From Cladobotryum mycophilum (lineage: Eukaryota > Ascomycota > Sordariomycetes > Hypocreales > Hypocreaceae), in assembly GCA_036429605.1 (NCBI GenBank), contig CM071589.1, positions 3,286,001 to 3,350,000 of the forward strand: a stretch of 64,000 nt of DNA, given 5' to 3'. Shown piece by piece: positions 11,678 to 24,055 of this stretch. The position numbers were made by a program, and so were the translations under genes. The notes below the pieces were generated by a model. The model saw nothing but the letters and a program-made list of their open reading frames with translations. It ran no database searches and was not told the DNA's origin. Every line of letters begins with the position of its first letter. Position 1 is the first letter of the stretch.

Positions 11678-13197
11678 ATGATGGAATGCGACATCTGCCA
11701 CCGGCCCCATGACGCCCAGAGGCAACCTTTTCTGTGCGCCGTGGATGCCAGGAACAAGATATACGAGGGTCGCATGAAGCAACTGGAGCTCATACTGGAG
11801 AATGAAGCCCTCCAGAGCCAGATTAACCAGCTCTTGGACGATGCATCCAAGCCCGGAAAGGATGCCCAGGATATGGCGCTTGCGCAGAGGTACATGGCGG
11901 AGCAGAAGACGGACCGGATACTCCAGGCGGCAGACAGGTTGCGCGAGGAAATCAGGGCCGCCAAGGAGGAGATTCAGGCCAGAAAGGCGAGCCTCGCCCG
12001 GCGCAGGTCCGACTTGGCTTCCGTGTCGGCCGGGCTCGCAGAACGCCGAACCAAACAGCAGAAGGACGTAGAGAAATCCATCAACATGCTCAAATTCAGA
12101 TGGGCACAAGGCGCCGAGGATATGGCAGCAACACGCGCATTTCTTTGTACCGAGGCTGTAAGGCTCTACGGTCTCAAGAGAAGCAGCAAGAAGGGAAGCA
12201 CAGGTCGCTACGATTATCACCTTGGCAGGATCCCCATCATCGATCTGACCAGCATGGACTGTAAGTTGTTCCAAGACCAAAAACCCATCTATTCCGTCTA
12301 TCCTGCTCAAAAACAAACATGCTCGCACGCAATTTATGCAATACTAATACAATCCCAGCCTTGCCACCCGAAATTATCTCAACATCCCTTGCTCACGTCG
12401 CTCATATACTCATGCTCATTTCTCATTATCTTGCCATCCGTTTGCCCGCCGAAATAACCCTTCCCCATCGCGATTATCCGCGTCCAACCATTTTCAACCT
12501 CCAAAGTTCCTACCACCATGGTGATGTGTTTTTCCCGGGGACTCCCGTGGCCACGACTCCGCTCGTTGATTCTCCAGGCTTCAATTCTCACGTCCCCCGG
12601 CCCAGGCCACTTTTTGTCGAGAAGCCGCTGTCGCAGCTGTCAAAGGAGGATCCGGCAACCTACTCCTTGTTCCTCGAGGGCGTCACCTTGCTTTCTTATA
12701 ATATTTCATGGTTGTGTTGTTCCCAGGGCGTGTCCGTCGGCGACAAGAGCGCTTTCGAGGACATCTGCAACATGGGTCGAAATTTGTATAGTCTTCTGAT
12801 AAATATTCAGGTACAGGGCGTGAACAACTTGGCTGTAAATTCGCCAAATGCCAATCCAAACGGAAGTCAAGGCGCCGACCTGGACCAAAATTGGCTTGGT
12901 CGATATTCCCATGGCACCACGTATTATTTTCTGGGTGGGCCTGAGGGTACTGAGCTCATCAAGACGTTCAAGATACCGAATCCTTTGAAACTCGCTGATA
13001 AGCTGAAGAAGAAGCTGATTGGGGATGCGCCTGCTCCCGATTGGGAGGTGCTGGATGATGATGCTTGGAAAGAGGAGGGTGTCGGTAATGGAACTGTCGA
13101 GCCCAAAGGATTTTCCGATAAGGTCGGAAACTTTGACGTCAGGGGTTCTCCGCGAAGTAGTTCGAATGGTTGGATGAAGGTGAAAACTAGAACCTGA
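11678..13197 (+). CDS. atg14: Autophagy protein Atg14 (Barkor/UVRAG family)
   Basis: Targeting subunit of autophagy-specific PI3-kinase complex I, which recruits Vps34-Vps15-Atg6 to the phagophore site. Two exons, join(11678..12260, 12359..13197), with a 98-nt intron (GTAAGT, branch CTAAT, CCCAG) give 473 aa. The N-terminus MMECDICHRPHDAQRQPFLC has the conserved cysteine pair; long coiled coils follow (about residues 25-160). The second half has PLSQLSKEDPATYSLFLEGV and ISWLCCSQGV, typical of the Atg14 C-terminal region in filamentous fungi. I start at the tandem ATG at 11678/11681. The family call is firm for the Atg14/UVRAG superfamily. Atg14 over Vps38 rests on the N-terminal CxxC and length. 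Confidence 0.87.
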
Positions 13198-13452
13198 TAG
13201 AGTGGGTAGAAATTTGATACTGGATCCTGTTGATCGTCATTGCGTGGTTGTTTGTAAGGTGTGTCCTCCTTTGCATCGTGGTTGTTTTTTATAGAGTTGT
13301 TGAGTACTGAGATTGCCCATAGAAGTTGTTTGTTGGATTGATTACTCAGATAATAGGGGGAGGGACCAGAGCGTGAGTGTCGAGTGAGTATACACTGAGA
13401 GTAAAAGAGGTGGTCTGACTTCGTCACTGGTCTCCATTCGCAATGTGGGTAT

Positions 13453-16400
13453 TTATGCATTGCTTCCCTCGCCAAACAGGTCATCATCATCATTATCTGT
13501 CGTAGCAGCCCTATGAATGGCTTGTGCAGTCGAAGGTGAAATGATCTCGATGCCCTTTGGTGATTCTCCGATATCGAGCCTCTGTGAGGTCCGGAATTCT
13601 CTGTCTCGCTCAGCTGCCGCCGGGGAGCGAATGAGAGCAGAGGCCGCCTGTGGTTTCCTTGCATGGAATAGGCTGACAGGCTTCTTCTTCTTGGCCATTA
13701 CAGATCGCAGGTCTCGAGCGATGTTTGCTTCCTTTTGCTTCCTAATAGCCTTGGCATCTGGGGTCTTGTCTCGCTGGGCGATGGGCATGAAAGGAGCGGG
13801 GGCTGGCGTGCTTGGCATGATGGTGTTGCCACCGGGTAAAAGCAACCCTCCCATGATGATGGGTGCGACGTCTGGTACTTTCTTTGTCGGAGTTGCTGGG
13901 GGTTGAGAGATGGGGGCGGTCGGCATGATAGTATTGCCACCGGGTAGGATTAAGCCACCCATTCTGATAGGAGCGACGTTTGCTAGTTTCTTGTTCGCAG
14001 GAGTCGCAGGAGGTTCGAGGGTCTTCTCTTGAGTTTGAGTCGTGCCCGGAGAAGTTGAGGGAAGCGGGGCGGGTGTAGTAGGGGTTATGGTGTTGCCGCC
14101 GGGTAGGATCAAGCCTCCCATTCTAAGAGGAGCAGCATCTGCTTTCTTCTCAGTCGTAGAAGTTGCTAGAGCTTCAGGGACGATCTTTTGAGTCTGGTTC
14201 GTACCCTTGAGGGTCGACGGAGGCGCGGCAGGTATGCGAGGCATGAAGACATTACCGCCAGGTAGGATCAAGCCTCCAACGGTGGTGGGCGCAACATTTC
14301 TCTCCTGTGTGGTTTCAGGAGTCGCGGAGAGTTCAGGGACATTCTCGTCGGTCTGGTTATTGCCCTGAGGGCCCGAGAGGAAGAGCGGAGGTTCTGGTGC
14401 CGGCGCCTCTTGTGGTGCAAGTTCAGCTGCTGCTGGAACTTGAGCTTCCTTTGCTGCTGCTTCATCTACTTCGCTGCAAGCTCTCATGAGCTTTGCCATG
14501 AGATTGTCCGGTGCTGCTGCCGTACCAGCTGGTGCGGATCGACGACCCCTTGGGATGAGCTTGGGGCGTTCTTGAACTGGCACAGCAACGCGGTTCTCGT
14601 TATCATTATCATTATCATCATCGTGAGATGATGTAGGCAGCTCTTGTGCCTCGGTCAATTCTTCAGCAGCCTGTTCCTCCGTAGCGCCCGCGCCTTGGAA
14701 GTTCAGGACTGCAATGTCTGCGATGGACACATTGGCTCCAGCCGCGTCTTCGAACGTCCGGAAGGTATGAGGTGGTGCCGCCTCGAGATTAAACAGGCGG
14801 TTCAACGGCAGGTCAGTGACGTTGTGCCTGTTGATATTATTTGATACACCAAGCAACTCCGGCGGGAAAGCAAACAATGGTGTGTCATCGCCATCAAGAG
14901 ACAGCGGGACAAATGCCGCTTCGGGAGCAACAGTTCGATCTCGCGCCGGCGCAAGTCCAAGCAATGCGCCCTCCATCTCATCGAGGTCGCTGGAATCTAT
15001 TCCGGAGCTAGTCTCCGAGGCTTCTTCCTCCTCCTCATCATCAGAGGGAATATCATCCACAGCAACGTCGGAGGTGGGGCTGTCAAGATCAACAGCATCA
15101 ACCTGGTCACGCAACGCTTCAAACGATTCCTCTCCGTGTCCCTCCAACTGGACTCCGGAGCCAAAGCCAGGATCCACAAGATCCATAGCAATGTCGTTAT
15201 CAGGCTGGGCAGTATCGAGACCGTAAATCCCGATAGCAGCCATGCCATCAACGAGGGCTCGAATGAAATCGCCTTCGGCAGGGCGAGGGTTAACATCAAA
15301 CGGATCATTAACCAGGGCTAGCACGTCGGAAACTTCGGCCGGATCGAACCGGGGTTGAGGAGCGAAGTCTCGATCAGAGGACATCTCGCCGATCGAAGAT
15401 TGCCCATCTTCGATCTCTGAGTCCTCATAAAGGCACCCAGAAGCAAGGTCGTGATCGGTATCGAACAGTGCTGCCAGCATCTCGCGCATGTCGAAAACGT
15501 TGTCGTTCGGGGCCGGAATTGTATCGTCGGCCACAGGTTCTTCAACGGTCCAATCCATTTCCACGTCTAGTGCTGGCGCTGGCGAAAGCAAGCGCGGCAG
15601 CAGGTCGTCCGTGGCGAGGACAAATGGTTTGGCGTCGGAATATGTCCCATGCTCAGGGGCAGAGGGGAGAACCAGGTCCGTTGGCGCAACTTGGGGACTT
15701 GGGAGGTCTGGCAAAGAGGCAGGGACAACCGCATGTGTCTCATCCTACTGGACATCAATGACGGACTGTGTGCGCTCTGTGATATGCGACGGCTCCTCCA
15801 TGGTCTTTCCACTGGTATCGTCGTCGACGTCGGTTGGCAGCTGACCAGCAGCGCACTTCCCCGAATCTTCAACTTCCAAGGGTGGGTTCGACAGTAAGTC
15901 CTCCGAGATGTCCTCGGGATCACTGGTATTGCGTCGCGGCACTTCATACCCAATAATGGGAACCTCAGCATCAGGATTAACCAAGAGATCAGAGACCTCA
16001 TCCTTACTGTCAACAACCTGTGGGTCAACTCGGACCGTCGACTCGTTGGACGCATTCAGGGGTTCCATTGCTGCCGTAGTGAGGTGCGAACCTTGGGCCA
16101 GTCCCGCGGTTGCTTGTGCCTTGACGACTTTAGATGCTATGCCTTCGCCTTTGAAAACCTTGGGTTCCTCAGCACAGATAACTGCACCTTCGCCTTTGGA
16201 GATCTTAGGTTCCTCAGCATAGACTTTCTTCTTCAGCTGCTCGATGATGGCCTTGAGCTCTTGCTTGCGCTCGCGAGATTGACGCTGTTCCTCAAGTCGG
16301 CGTGAGAGCGAAACTCTCATGACAGGAGGTGACTTAGCCCGCCGTCTGAAGACAGCAGCATAGACAGCGTCGCTCATGAGCGATGCCGAACGTGATGCCT

Positions 16401-17022
16401 CGAACCGTTGCATACGTCGATTCTCGTGGTCGAGAATAAGAGCGGCCATGACGATATCACACTGTGAGTCCGGCGGGGTCGGCATATAGCACTTGACCAT
16501 GTAGTCGGGGAAATCAAGCTGAAACTCCAGAGAGCCTCGAAGCCGTCGAGCTACACGGTTCGCCAGGGGTCTCAACAGTTGTCGCTGCACCTTTCTCGTG
16601 ACAATCCAGGAAGACTTGACCAGTACTGGAAGGGCGGAGAAGAACCAGATGACGAGAATGATGTCAAGCAAAAGCAAGATGTCAATCTGTCGATCCTTGT
16701 TCTCGAGCTGCCAGGGCCTTGGGAGAGCCAAAAGACTCAACCACGAAGACACCTGGACGAGGGGACTCGGGTCGGTGACAACGATGACGCAGAAGAAGTG
16801 TGCAATGTACACTGCCGGGAAGAACTCGACAAGTACATTCCAACAGAAACACACGATAAAGTATAGGGCCCAAAAGGGCGTAAGGAGGAGGATCTCATCC
16901 CGCATCGTAGGGCAGGGAATAAACTCGAAGACGGTACCGTAGGCCATCTTAAGGGGTGAGGGGTCGAGGAGAAGAGAGAGGAGGAGGGAGAGAAGAGAGA
17001 AGAGAGTGGTGGTGAAGATCAT
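13453..17022 (-). CDS. Long membrane-anchored acidic protein with PGGN repeats, unknown function
   Basis: The 5' part (17022-15748) encodes a hydrophobic N-terminus with about four membrane segments (around residues 1-20, 45-75, 80-100 and 120-140), then a basic segment, a charged coiled coil (RRLEEQRQSRERKQELKAII) and acidic linker. An in-frame TAG at 15745-15747 is followed in the same frame by a long acidic, disordered stretch. A 138-nt intron at 15708-15845 (GTCAGC donor, pyrimidine-rich TTTGCCAG acceptor) removes the TAG and keeps phase, so I prefer one gene, complement(13453..15707, 15846..17022), 1,143 aa. Four copies of a GGLILPGGNTIMP-like motif lie near the C-terminus, followed by KKKKPVSLFHARKP and an acidic tail. 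Start alternatives are 17022 and 16947. No family recognised; location in a membrane is inferred. Convergent with atg14. Confidence 0.7.
13811..14285 (-). repeat. Four-copy coding repeat (GGLILPGGN motif)
   Basis: Four imperfect copies, at about 14239-14285, 14092-14142, 13922-13965 and 13811-13856, encode [IV]GGL[IL]LPGGN followed by a Thr/Met-Pro stretch. Spacing is unequal, 110-150 bp, with Pro/Thr-rich linkers between. They lie inside the gene at 13453-17022. Confidence 0.85.
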
Positions 17023-17045
17023 GGTTGCGGCGGCAGCGGGAGCAT

Positions 17046-17194
17046 AAGAAGAAGAAGAAGAGTATGGTGATGACTATGATGACGATGATGGTTATGATGA
17101 TGATGCTAATGCTGGTGCAGGTTCTAATCTTGATGAGTGTGTGTGTGTTGTTGCTTGCGATCAATGATGATGATGATGATGCTGATGCTAAAGA
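17046..17194. repeat. Trinucleotide microsatellites (GAA)n and (GAT)n
   Basis: Runs of GAA (17046-17060) and dispersed GAT/GATGAT runs up to 17194, with a short GTGTGT run near 17140. They sit just upstream of the start codon of the gene at 13453-17022, probably in its 5' leader or promoter. Confidence 0.85.
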
Positions 17195-18218
17195 GGAAAG
17201 GAAGAAAAAGATTGAGTCGCGGGGAATCAAGATGACTTTTTTGTAGGCTAGGCAACAGTTGCCTAGGGAAGTCTACGCGTCAATGGTTTTTTTGAATCTG
17301 TTATTCTACTCTATTGTTTTGCAGTTGGTGAGTTGAAGGTGACGGGCTGTCAACAGCTGTCAAGGCATCACGACCAGGGCAAACGGGAGTGGCACAATAG
17401 GTAGGGCATTTTGCCGCCACACCAGAGCCCAAAGACAATAGAATAAAATATTATGGATAGGCTATTCAAGTCATTGCACTATTGGGCGTATAATGGCAAA
17501 TTAAAAGGGCGATTGCAAATGACTGCATGACCTCCAAACTTGCGGATGGAGTTGTTGCACTGATTGGTCTGCCTGCCTACCTACGTTGATTGCTTGTACA
17601 AGTAAATGCCCATAATAACCCTAACCCTTGATATCCCACTAAAGTTCAGGTGTGACAAGACCAGGCCGGTCAAGACAAGGATGCATGCGGTTGGCACTTT
17701 ATCAGCCTTATCAGTTGTGCCGAGGAATCCCAACGTCACAGTCGCGTGCAACGACAACTGTCAGATAGCCCGGCCTCAACGAGCACGTACATTTAGTAAT
17801 ACTGCATCGAAAAAGCAACCATTCGGGTCCAAATATTACGTTGGCGCATCGTAGCCCCCCTAGTCCAGTCCATTCCGCTTCTTGTCTGCCTTCGCATATC
17901 AATATCGTCATTGGCTCAGCTCGGCTTTACTTGTACCATGTCTCTATCCCATGTCTCAGACAAGGGGGGCTGCTTCCCGCCATCTCCAAGACTAAGAAAC
18001 ATTCGGTCGGACATTCCAAAGCAGCTCCATGCCTCCTCCAAAGCTCTAAAAGGCGCGCGCCCCTTTCTTCCCTCCACTGAACTGCTTTCCTTTCTTCATT
18101 CGTTTTTCCTCTAAGCCCCCACTAGCAGTCTGAATCAAAGGTCAACACTCTGTGATCCATTGCTTTTGTTGTTCTGCTGAGTCCTGCCCATAGAGGAGGA
18201 AGAAGAAGAAGAAGAATC
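17195..18218. promoter_or_regulatory. Divergent intergenic region
   Basis: Promoter side of both the gene at 13453-17022 (-) and the gene at 18219 (+). A TACAAGTA octamer lies at 17598. A CT-rich leader (18040-18120) precedes the start at 18219. No other element recognised. Confidence 0.4.
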
Positions 18219-19059
18219 ATGCCGCAAACAGCCGCTGGCGATCCGGCCACACGTGCCCTTCGACTCATCTCAATCACCACCTGGGTGCCCTCGCTTGCGC
18301 TGTCCATCGCTCATGGCGTTCTCTCTCGAAGCCCTTACCCTTCATCTGGCATAATCCCCCACACCGTCTCTGCCATTCTCGCAATATGTGTTCTCCGTAT
18401 CCCCCCGGACTCTGATTCCGACTCGGATACCGAGTCCGCTGCAGACGAGACCCACAAGCCCTCCTTGCTGGCCCGAATCCTGCATCCCTTCCTCGTCTTC
18501 TTGCTGGATATTGCCATTGCTGCCGGTTGCGTCTGGGTTCTCGTCAAAACATGGCTGCAAGACGGTCAATCAAACCAACTTAGCATGCTCGCTGCGTACA
18601 GTACCGTCCCTCTGATGGCGAATTTGTAAGTCATCCCTAGCCAACGTTTCTCTCCAAAATCAGTGGCGCTTATCATGATATTTTAGCACTGCCAATGCTG
18701 GTTCTGGTATTCACTCCCTTTACAATGGTCTCGCTATCAGCGGCATCGTTCAATGGATTGCCTGGCGCGCCGTTCCCGCAGAGTGCCCAAACTGTCACCA
18801 TCATCTGCGCCCCTCTTCACTCCCCGAGGTCCCCTGGCTTAAGCGATCCAAGAGACGCGAGAGCTACGCTCCGGTGCTGGTCCAGGACGACCAAGAGCGA
18901 TACCACGACGAGTCCGACAATGAAGAGTCCAGCGCCGACTCTCCTCGACAGTCTGGGTCTGAAGGTGTGCGAAATAAGCGAAAGAATAGCAAGGGTAAAT
19001 CAACACCGTTTCCCCCGAATCCAGATCTGCCTTGGGGCGCGTCGGCCAGAGTTTACTAA
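18219..19059 (+). CDS. Small multi-pass membrane protein, unknown function
   Basis: Two exons, join(18219..18625, 18687..19059), with a 61-nt intron (GTAAGT...TTTTAG) give 259 aa. Hydrophobic segments lie at about residues 15-32, 42-60, 88-110, 118-136 and 145-160, suggesting four or five membrane passes. A serine/aspartate run (DSDSDSDTES) lies in the first loop. The C-terminal 90 residues are hydrophilic, contain a CPNC pair right after the last membrane segment, and end NPDLPWGASARVY. The membrane topology is inferred from composition. I do not recognise the family. Confidence 0.75.
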
Positions 19060-21418
19060 AATCGAAAAAGGACGATGATTCGAGGAACCCAGATCAAGAC
19101 ACGTTCGTTGGAATGATTGGACCGGCCGCACAGAGTCATGTCAGTATCGTTAATCATGCGCTGCTACTGTTTCCCTCCCCTTAGCAGATAGATTCTGCCA
19201 GACCTCCACATTATGTTTACTGTCTTGATTATATGGACGATGATGCGTCTTTGTATAATGACAATTATGATATGAGAAGAAAAAAGCTTGTGTGTCTCTT
19301 AGATTGTTCTTCATTGGAAGATTATGCTTGTGCGCAAGATCACATGTAGTTGATAAGACATACCTATTCTACACCCATGTTTCTCTGTGCTTTGGCAAGT
19401 AGATCTCGACTATATAAAACAAACGGTTTGTATAGTTCATGGGCGATGCAGACTACCCTAGGTAGGCCAGTCATATCAATAACTCGAAAAAAATCCATGC
19501 TAGGTGAGGTCTTGACAATGGATGATGTTGGCAGCGACAAGGTATCTGTTATTTTACCTACCCTATACCAATCACTCTCAACATCTTGAGCTCCTTCACC
19601 TACGATATCAGACAGGACTTACTATTTAGAAATGTACTGGCCATGAGAAGAACTGCATCTGGTTGTAGTTACTTCCTTTAAACGCATAGTTTTTCTTGTG
19701 AGAACCAATCACAGGGGAATGTGAATGGCTGAGGGTGCCGAAGTTGACACACGTTAAACGTTATCCTAGACGTGAATATTTGACGTGTGTTATCGATAAG
19801 TCGGACGAACGATGCCGTCATAAATGTAGGCAAACCATGCTCTTGTTTTGGAAGGCACTGGTAGTTGAAACAGATTGAGGGAAACCACCGACATTCATTA
19901 TGGAACATAATAAATTTTCCTCGCAACAAAAACTTAACAGCACGTGGGAAATCACCATGGATGTTTCATCTCGGGTCCTTTCTTATCTTTGATCCTTGAG
20001 ATTATGCTTCTGATGTCTTCTAGAGTATTGCCAATCACTCCTGATTCATACTGGGCCGAGACATTTCGGAGACTCTTGACTACTCAGCTAGCTAGAAATT
20101 TACAATCTTTCGAAACAGGAGAACTGCCAGACCGACACCATGACGGACAGACAATCACCAACAAGATGAAGAAGCAAGTCTCGGAGCCGGAGAGACATCA
20201 AGATGGAGAGGCACACACACTGAACTGAACTGAACAGGGGCAGCTTGATCGATGGCTGGGGCCACCGGCCGCTAGCGCTCCAGGCCATCACCTTGCATGT
20301 TGATGGATCCGATCCAGGGGACGCCGACTCGAGCATCTCGTTGGCCGACGAGCAGCATTTTAAGCGCCGTGCCCCCAGCGCATCGCCACATCAGGCCTGG
20401 TGTCCCGCTTTTGTCGCACCTCAGTTGAAGATGGTTGGCCACTCAGAGGCATCAAGGCAAAGGAAATAGCATGGATATTTTGGTGAGCTCTCGAGGATCG
20501 ATGGCCTTTTCTGACTCGGAAGCTATTTATGGGCGAAAATTGAGACCGCATGGTGGAGAACAGATGGCGGGGGGTTTTGGAGGATGAGTGACACTCGAGG
20601 GGGCGGCTCATTCTTACTTGCACATGAACATGGACATGATCTAATCGTCTCCTTTCAGATTCAATAATTTTGCGAATCGCGTTCCATCGCATCTCAGAAC
20701 AGTCGAGGATCACGACCTGGAAGTGTTGCACAGAGAAGGAGGTCACAGCACTTACTTTTTACGCACAGTCGCCGGCTCAAAACTCACCCGCCACCTCTCC
20801 CAAACGCTCTAAGCAGCCCCAAGTGGGCGACGAAACACGACTACGGACCTCCTCAAACCGAGCCTCTCACACTCGTCGTCGCAGGGTAATTTTCTGGATT
20901 ACTGAGACCAGTAATTGCCTGAAGACATTTGAACAAAGTCCGGGACATTAGGCGCTGCACTCTATCGAGCCTCCTCGTCAGGCCAGTATCGTGATCCATT
21001 TGGCGTGGGGATTTGGGTTTCAGGACGCTGGGAAGCTCAGCATCCGGGCCTATTGAGGCATCTCAAAACTTGACATCATTTTGGCTCACAGCAGGGTCAG
21101 ACCTTTCTTATCATACTGCACCCGCCCAGATTCCACTCGAGGCCAAGAACGCCATCGTTTCCAACCTTTCAACGTCCTCTGGACATTCCTTTCGTTACTG
21201 CTGGATCAGTCGCTCTTTTCTGCCTACGTGTATGCCCTCTGCATCACTAATTATTTCGTTTGGGTCTGTAAGGTGGTCGTTTGAATTAAAGACTTGGCAA
21301 AGCGAAGGGACGACGTCGACTGGTCCTGAGAATCGATCAGTTTTTCTTGCTGGAATTGTCGCGGGTCGACACTTAATCACCACCAGTATACCTTAATCCA
21401 GGAGGACCACTGTCCAAA
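19060..21418. promoter_or_regulatory. 2.4-kb region upstream of noxA
   Basis: No supported gene. Short open frames at 19350-19589, 20360-20746 and 21013-21396 lack family features or consistent splice sites. The right half is probably the promoter and 5' leader of noxA. A GAACT run (ACTGAACTGAACTGAAC) lies near 20220. Confidence 0.45.
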
Positions 21419-23203
21419 ATGGCGGGCCAAATCACATACGGCGAATTAATTCGGAAGCAGTTCAAAGCACAAAAACTGCTCTTCCATATTCTCTTTTGGA
21501 CATTCCACTGGGGACTCTTTGCTTATGGATGGTGAGTCTCTATTTCTTTGGTGGTTAAAGAGAACAATGAGCTAACGTCCGTTACAGGTATAAGCAAGCT
21601 GCAGATGAGCGTTTGAAAGGCTTGAATTCACTCAAATACTCGGTATGGATTTCTCGAGGAGCCGGTCTCGTTCTCAGCGTTGACGGAATGCTCATCCTTC
21701 TCCCTGTTTGCCGAACTGTTATGCGCTGGATCCGTCCCAAGATTCGCTTTCTCCCTCTTGATGAGAACATTTGGATGCATCGTCAGATTGCCTATGCTCT
21801 CCTCGTTTTCAGCATCTGTCATACCGGAGCCCACTACGTCAACTTCTATAATGTTGAAAAGACGCAGATTCGTCCAGTAACAGCCTTGCAAATCCATTAT
21901 ACCCAACCTGGTGGCATTACCGGCCACGTCATGCTGCTCTGCATGCTTCTCATGTACACCACCGCCCATGCGCGTATTCGCCAACAGTCCTTTGAGACCT
22001 TTTGGTACACTCATCACCTCTTCATTCCCTTCTTCTTGGCGCTCTATACCCACACCACGGGCTGCTTCGTCCGCGACTCTGTCGACGCCTTTTCTCCCTT
22101 TGCTGGTAAGCAATATTGGACGCACTGCATCGGCTACCTAGGATGGCGATGGGAGCTGTTCACTGGTGGCTTTTACTTGCTCGAGCGTCTCTACCGCGAG
22201 ATTCGTGCTCGTCGCGAGACCGGAATTACTCGAGTTATCCGTCACCCCTACGACGTTGTCGAGATTCAGTTCAACAAGCCATCTTTCAAATACAAGGCTG
22301 GGCAGTGGCTGTTTCTGCAGGTTCCTTCGCTTTCCAAGTATCAGTGGCACCCCTTCACCATCACGTCCTGCCCGTTCGATCCCTATGTCTCTGTTCACGT
22401 CCGTCAAGTCGGCGACTTTACTCGCGAATTGGGTGATGCTCTCGGTGCTGGTGCTGCTCAGGCCAAATTCTACGATGGCGTCGATCCCATGGGCATGTAC
22501 GAAGTCGCCCTGCAAAACGGTCAGCAGATGCCAGGCCTCCGTATTGATGGCCCTTATGGAGCGCCCGCCGAAGATGTCTTCGAAAATGAAATCGCCGTCC
22601 TCATTGGTACAGGCATTGGAGTCACCCCTTGGGCTTCCATTATGAAAAACATCTGGCACTTGCGCAACTCACCCAACCCTCCCTCGCGTCTCCGCCGAGT
22701 CGAGTTCATCTGGGTCTGCAAAGATACAGGTTCTTTCGAATGGTTCCAAACTCTCCTCTCATCCCTCGAAGAACAGTCTAACGAGGCGGCTCGCATTCCT
22801 GGCAGCTCTGGAGTCGAATTCTTGAAGATCCACACCTATCTCACCCAGAAGCTTGACATGGACACTACCCAGAACATCGTCCTCAACAGCGTCGGCGCCG
22901 ACATGGATCCCCTGACGGAACTCAAGTCTCGCACGCACTTTGGTCGCCCCGACTTTACCCGCTTGTTCACGACTATGCGCAACGGCATTCTCGACAGATC
23001 GTATCTACCTGGTTTGGAGAGCAGCTTCAAGACATCGGTCGGTGTGTACTTTTGCGGCCCGTCTGCGGCAGGTATGTTCATGTTCTAGTTATTCTACGTC
23101 AACCTTGATGCTAACTCGTTTTCTAGCTCGTGATATCAAGTCCGCTTGCAAAGCCGCCACGGCACGGGAGGTCGAGTTTAAATTTTGGAAGGAACATTTC
23201 TGA
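21419..23203 (+). CDS. noxA: NADPH oxidase NoxA (Nox1)
   Basis: Membrane flavocytochrome that passes electrons from NADPH through FAD and two haems to oxygen, making superoxide used in fungal differentiation. Three exons, join(21419..21531, 21588..23071, 23127..23203), give 557 aa, the usual NoxA length. The start is MAGQITYGELIRKQFKAQKL. The N-terminal half has six membrane segments with the haem histidines (DENIWMHRQIAYALLVF, ICHTGAHYVNF, FWYTHHLFIPFF). The FAD motif is HPFTITSCP. NADPH-binding motifs are LIGTGIGVTPWASIM and VYFCGPSAA, and the C-terminus is FKFWKEHF as in gp91phox relatives. No EF hand precedes the first membrane segment, so this is NoxA and not a NoxC type. It converges on the histidine kinase gene. 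Confidence 0.97.
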
Positions 23204-24055
23204 TCTAGTTCACGTATTCATTCTTGCATATTTGTTATTATTTTGTATACCAATAAATAGCGTCCACGTTTGTCCATTGTCATTCACATAGATATGACGG
23301 TACCGTGATATATTGTAAAAAACCAAGTCTACTGCACGGATTCACTGCGGAAAATCAGACTCTTCAGTATATGAAATTGATTCGAGGTGCTTTTATCAAG
23401 CGCCGTTTATTCATGCTCTCTTTCGTATCGTCATTACGCCGCCGAGCTTTTATCTCCAATCCATTGTACCATGTAATAATAGCTCCTCCTTCGTTACACA
23501 CGCCTTGCAATGATGCAATTAGCCCCTGTTAATCAAATCAAATCAAATATAAGACATAGCAGCATGAAGTTCGATCCCTCTAATGTGTCTCCAAAATGGG
23601 TCCAACCAAGCCAGTACCCTTTTCCATGCTATAACAAGCAGAAAGCAAAATAAAACAAATATCCTGTTGCCGCCGTGCCCCTCTGTGGCACTTGTGCTGT
23701 ATGTGTTCCCTTGCTGTCGTTTCTGCCCAAAACTCAAGTCTGTTGATAAAAAAGGAGGCCATAAAACCCCTCCTTTGCACTTTGTTCCTCCTTATGCAAC
23801 GCCCCCTCGGAAATAAAATGCTATGAATAGAAAAAGAATAATGAAAAAAGAAAGAGGAAGAAAGGGAAAAAAAAGAATACAAGTCGAATCCGTAGCTCGT
23901 GTGTTGCGCGACGCTAGATCCCGCCCAATTTTTTGATGCAAAGAAGTAAAATGTCTCAGAGAGAAAAAGAGAAACAAGCATGAAGAAGTAAGCATTGAGG
24001 CTGGTGAAATGCTCGCTCGGTGTAAACATCAAGTTAAATGACTTCTCAACAAATG
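23204..24055. other. Convergent intergenic region
   Basis: 3' flanks of noxA (+) and the histidine kinase (-). A 20-bp (AATCA)n run lies at about 23531-23550, and purine-rich A/G tracts at 23820-23880. No gene seen. Confidence 0.5.

Noticed and set aside
15745..17022. Separate 425-aa gene ending at TAG 15745
   Set aside because: The same phase continues and a phase-keeping intron removes the stop; one gene is simpler, though not proven.
20360..20746. 128-codon minus-strand frame upstream of noxA
   Set aside because: Composition does not resemble a protein and nothing connects it to other exons.
23560..23590. T-loop-like GTTCGATCC, possible tRNA
   Set aside because: No matching acceptor, D or anticodon stem in the 75 bp upstream.
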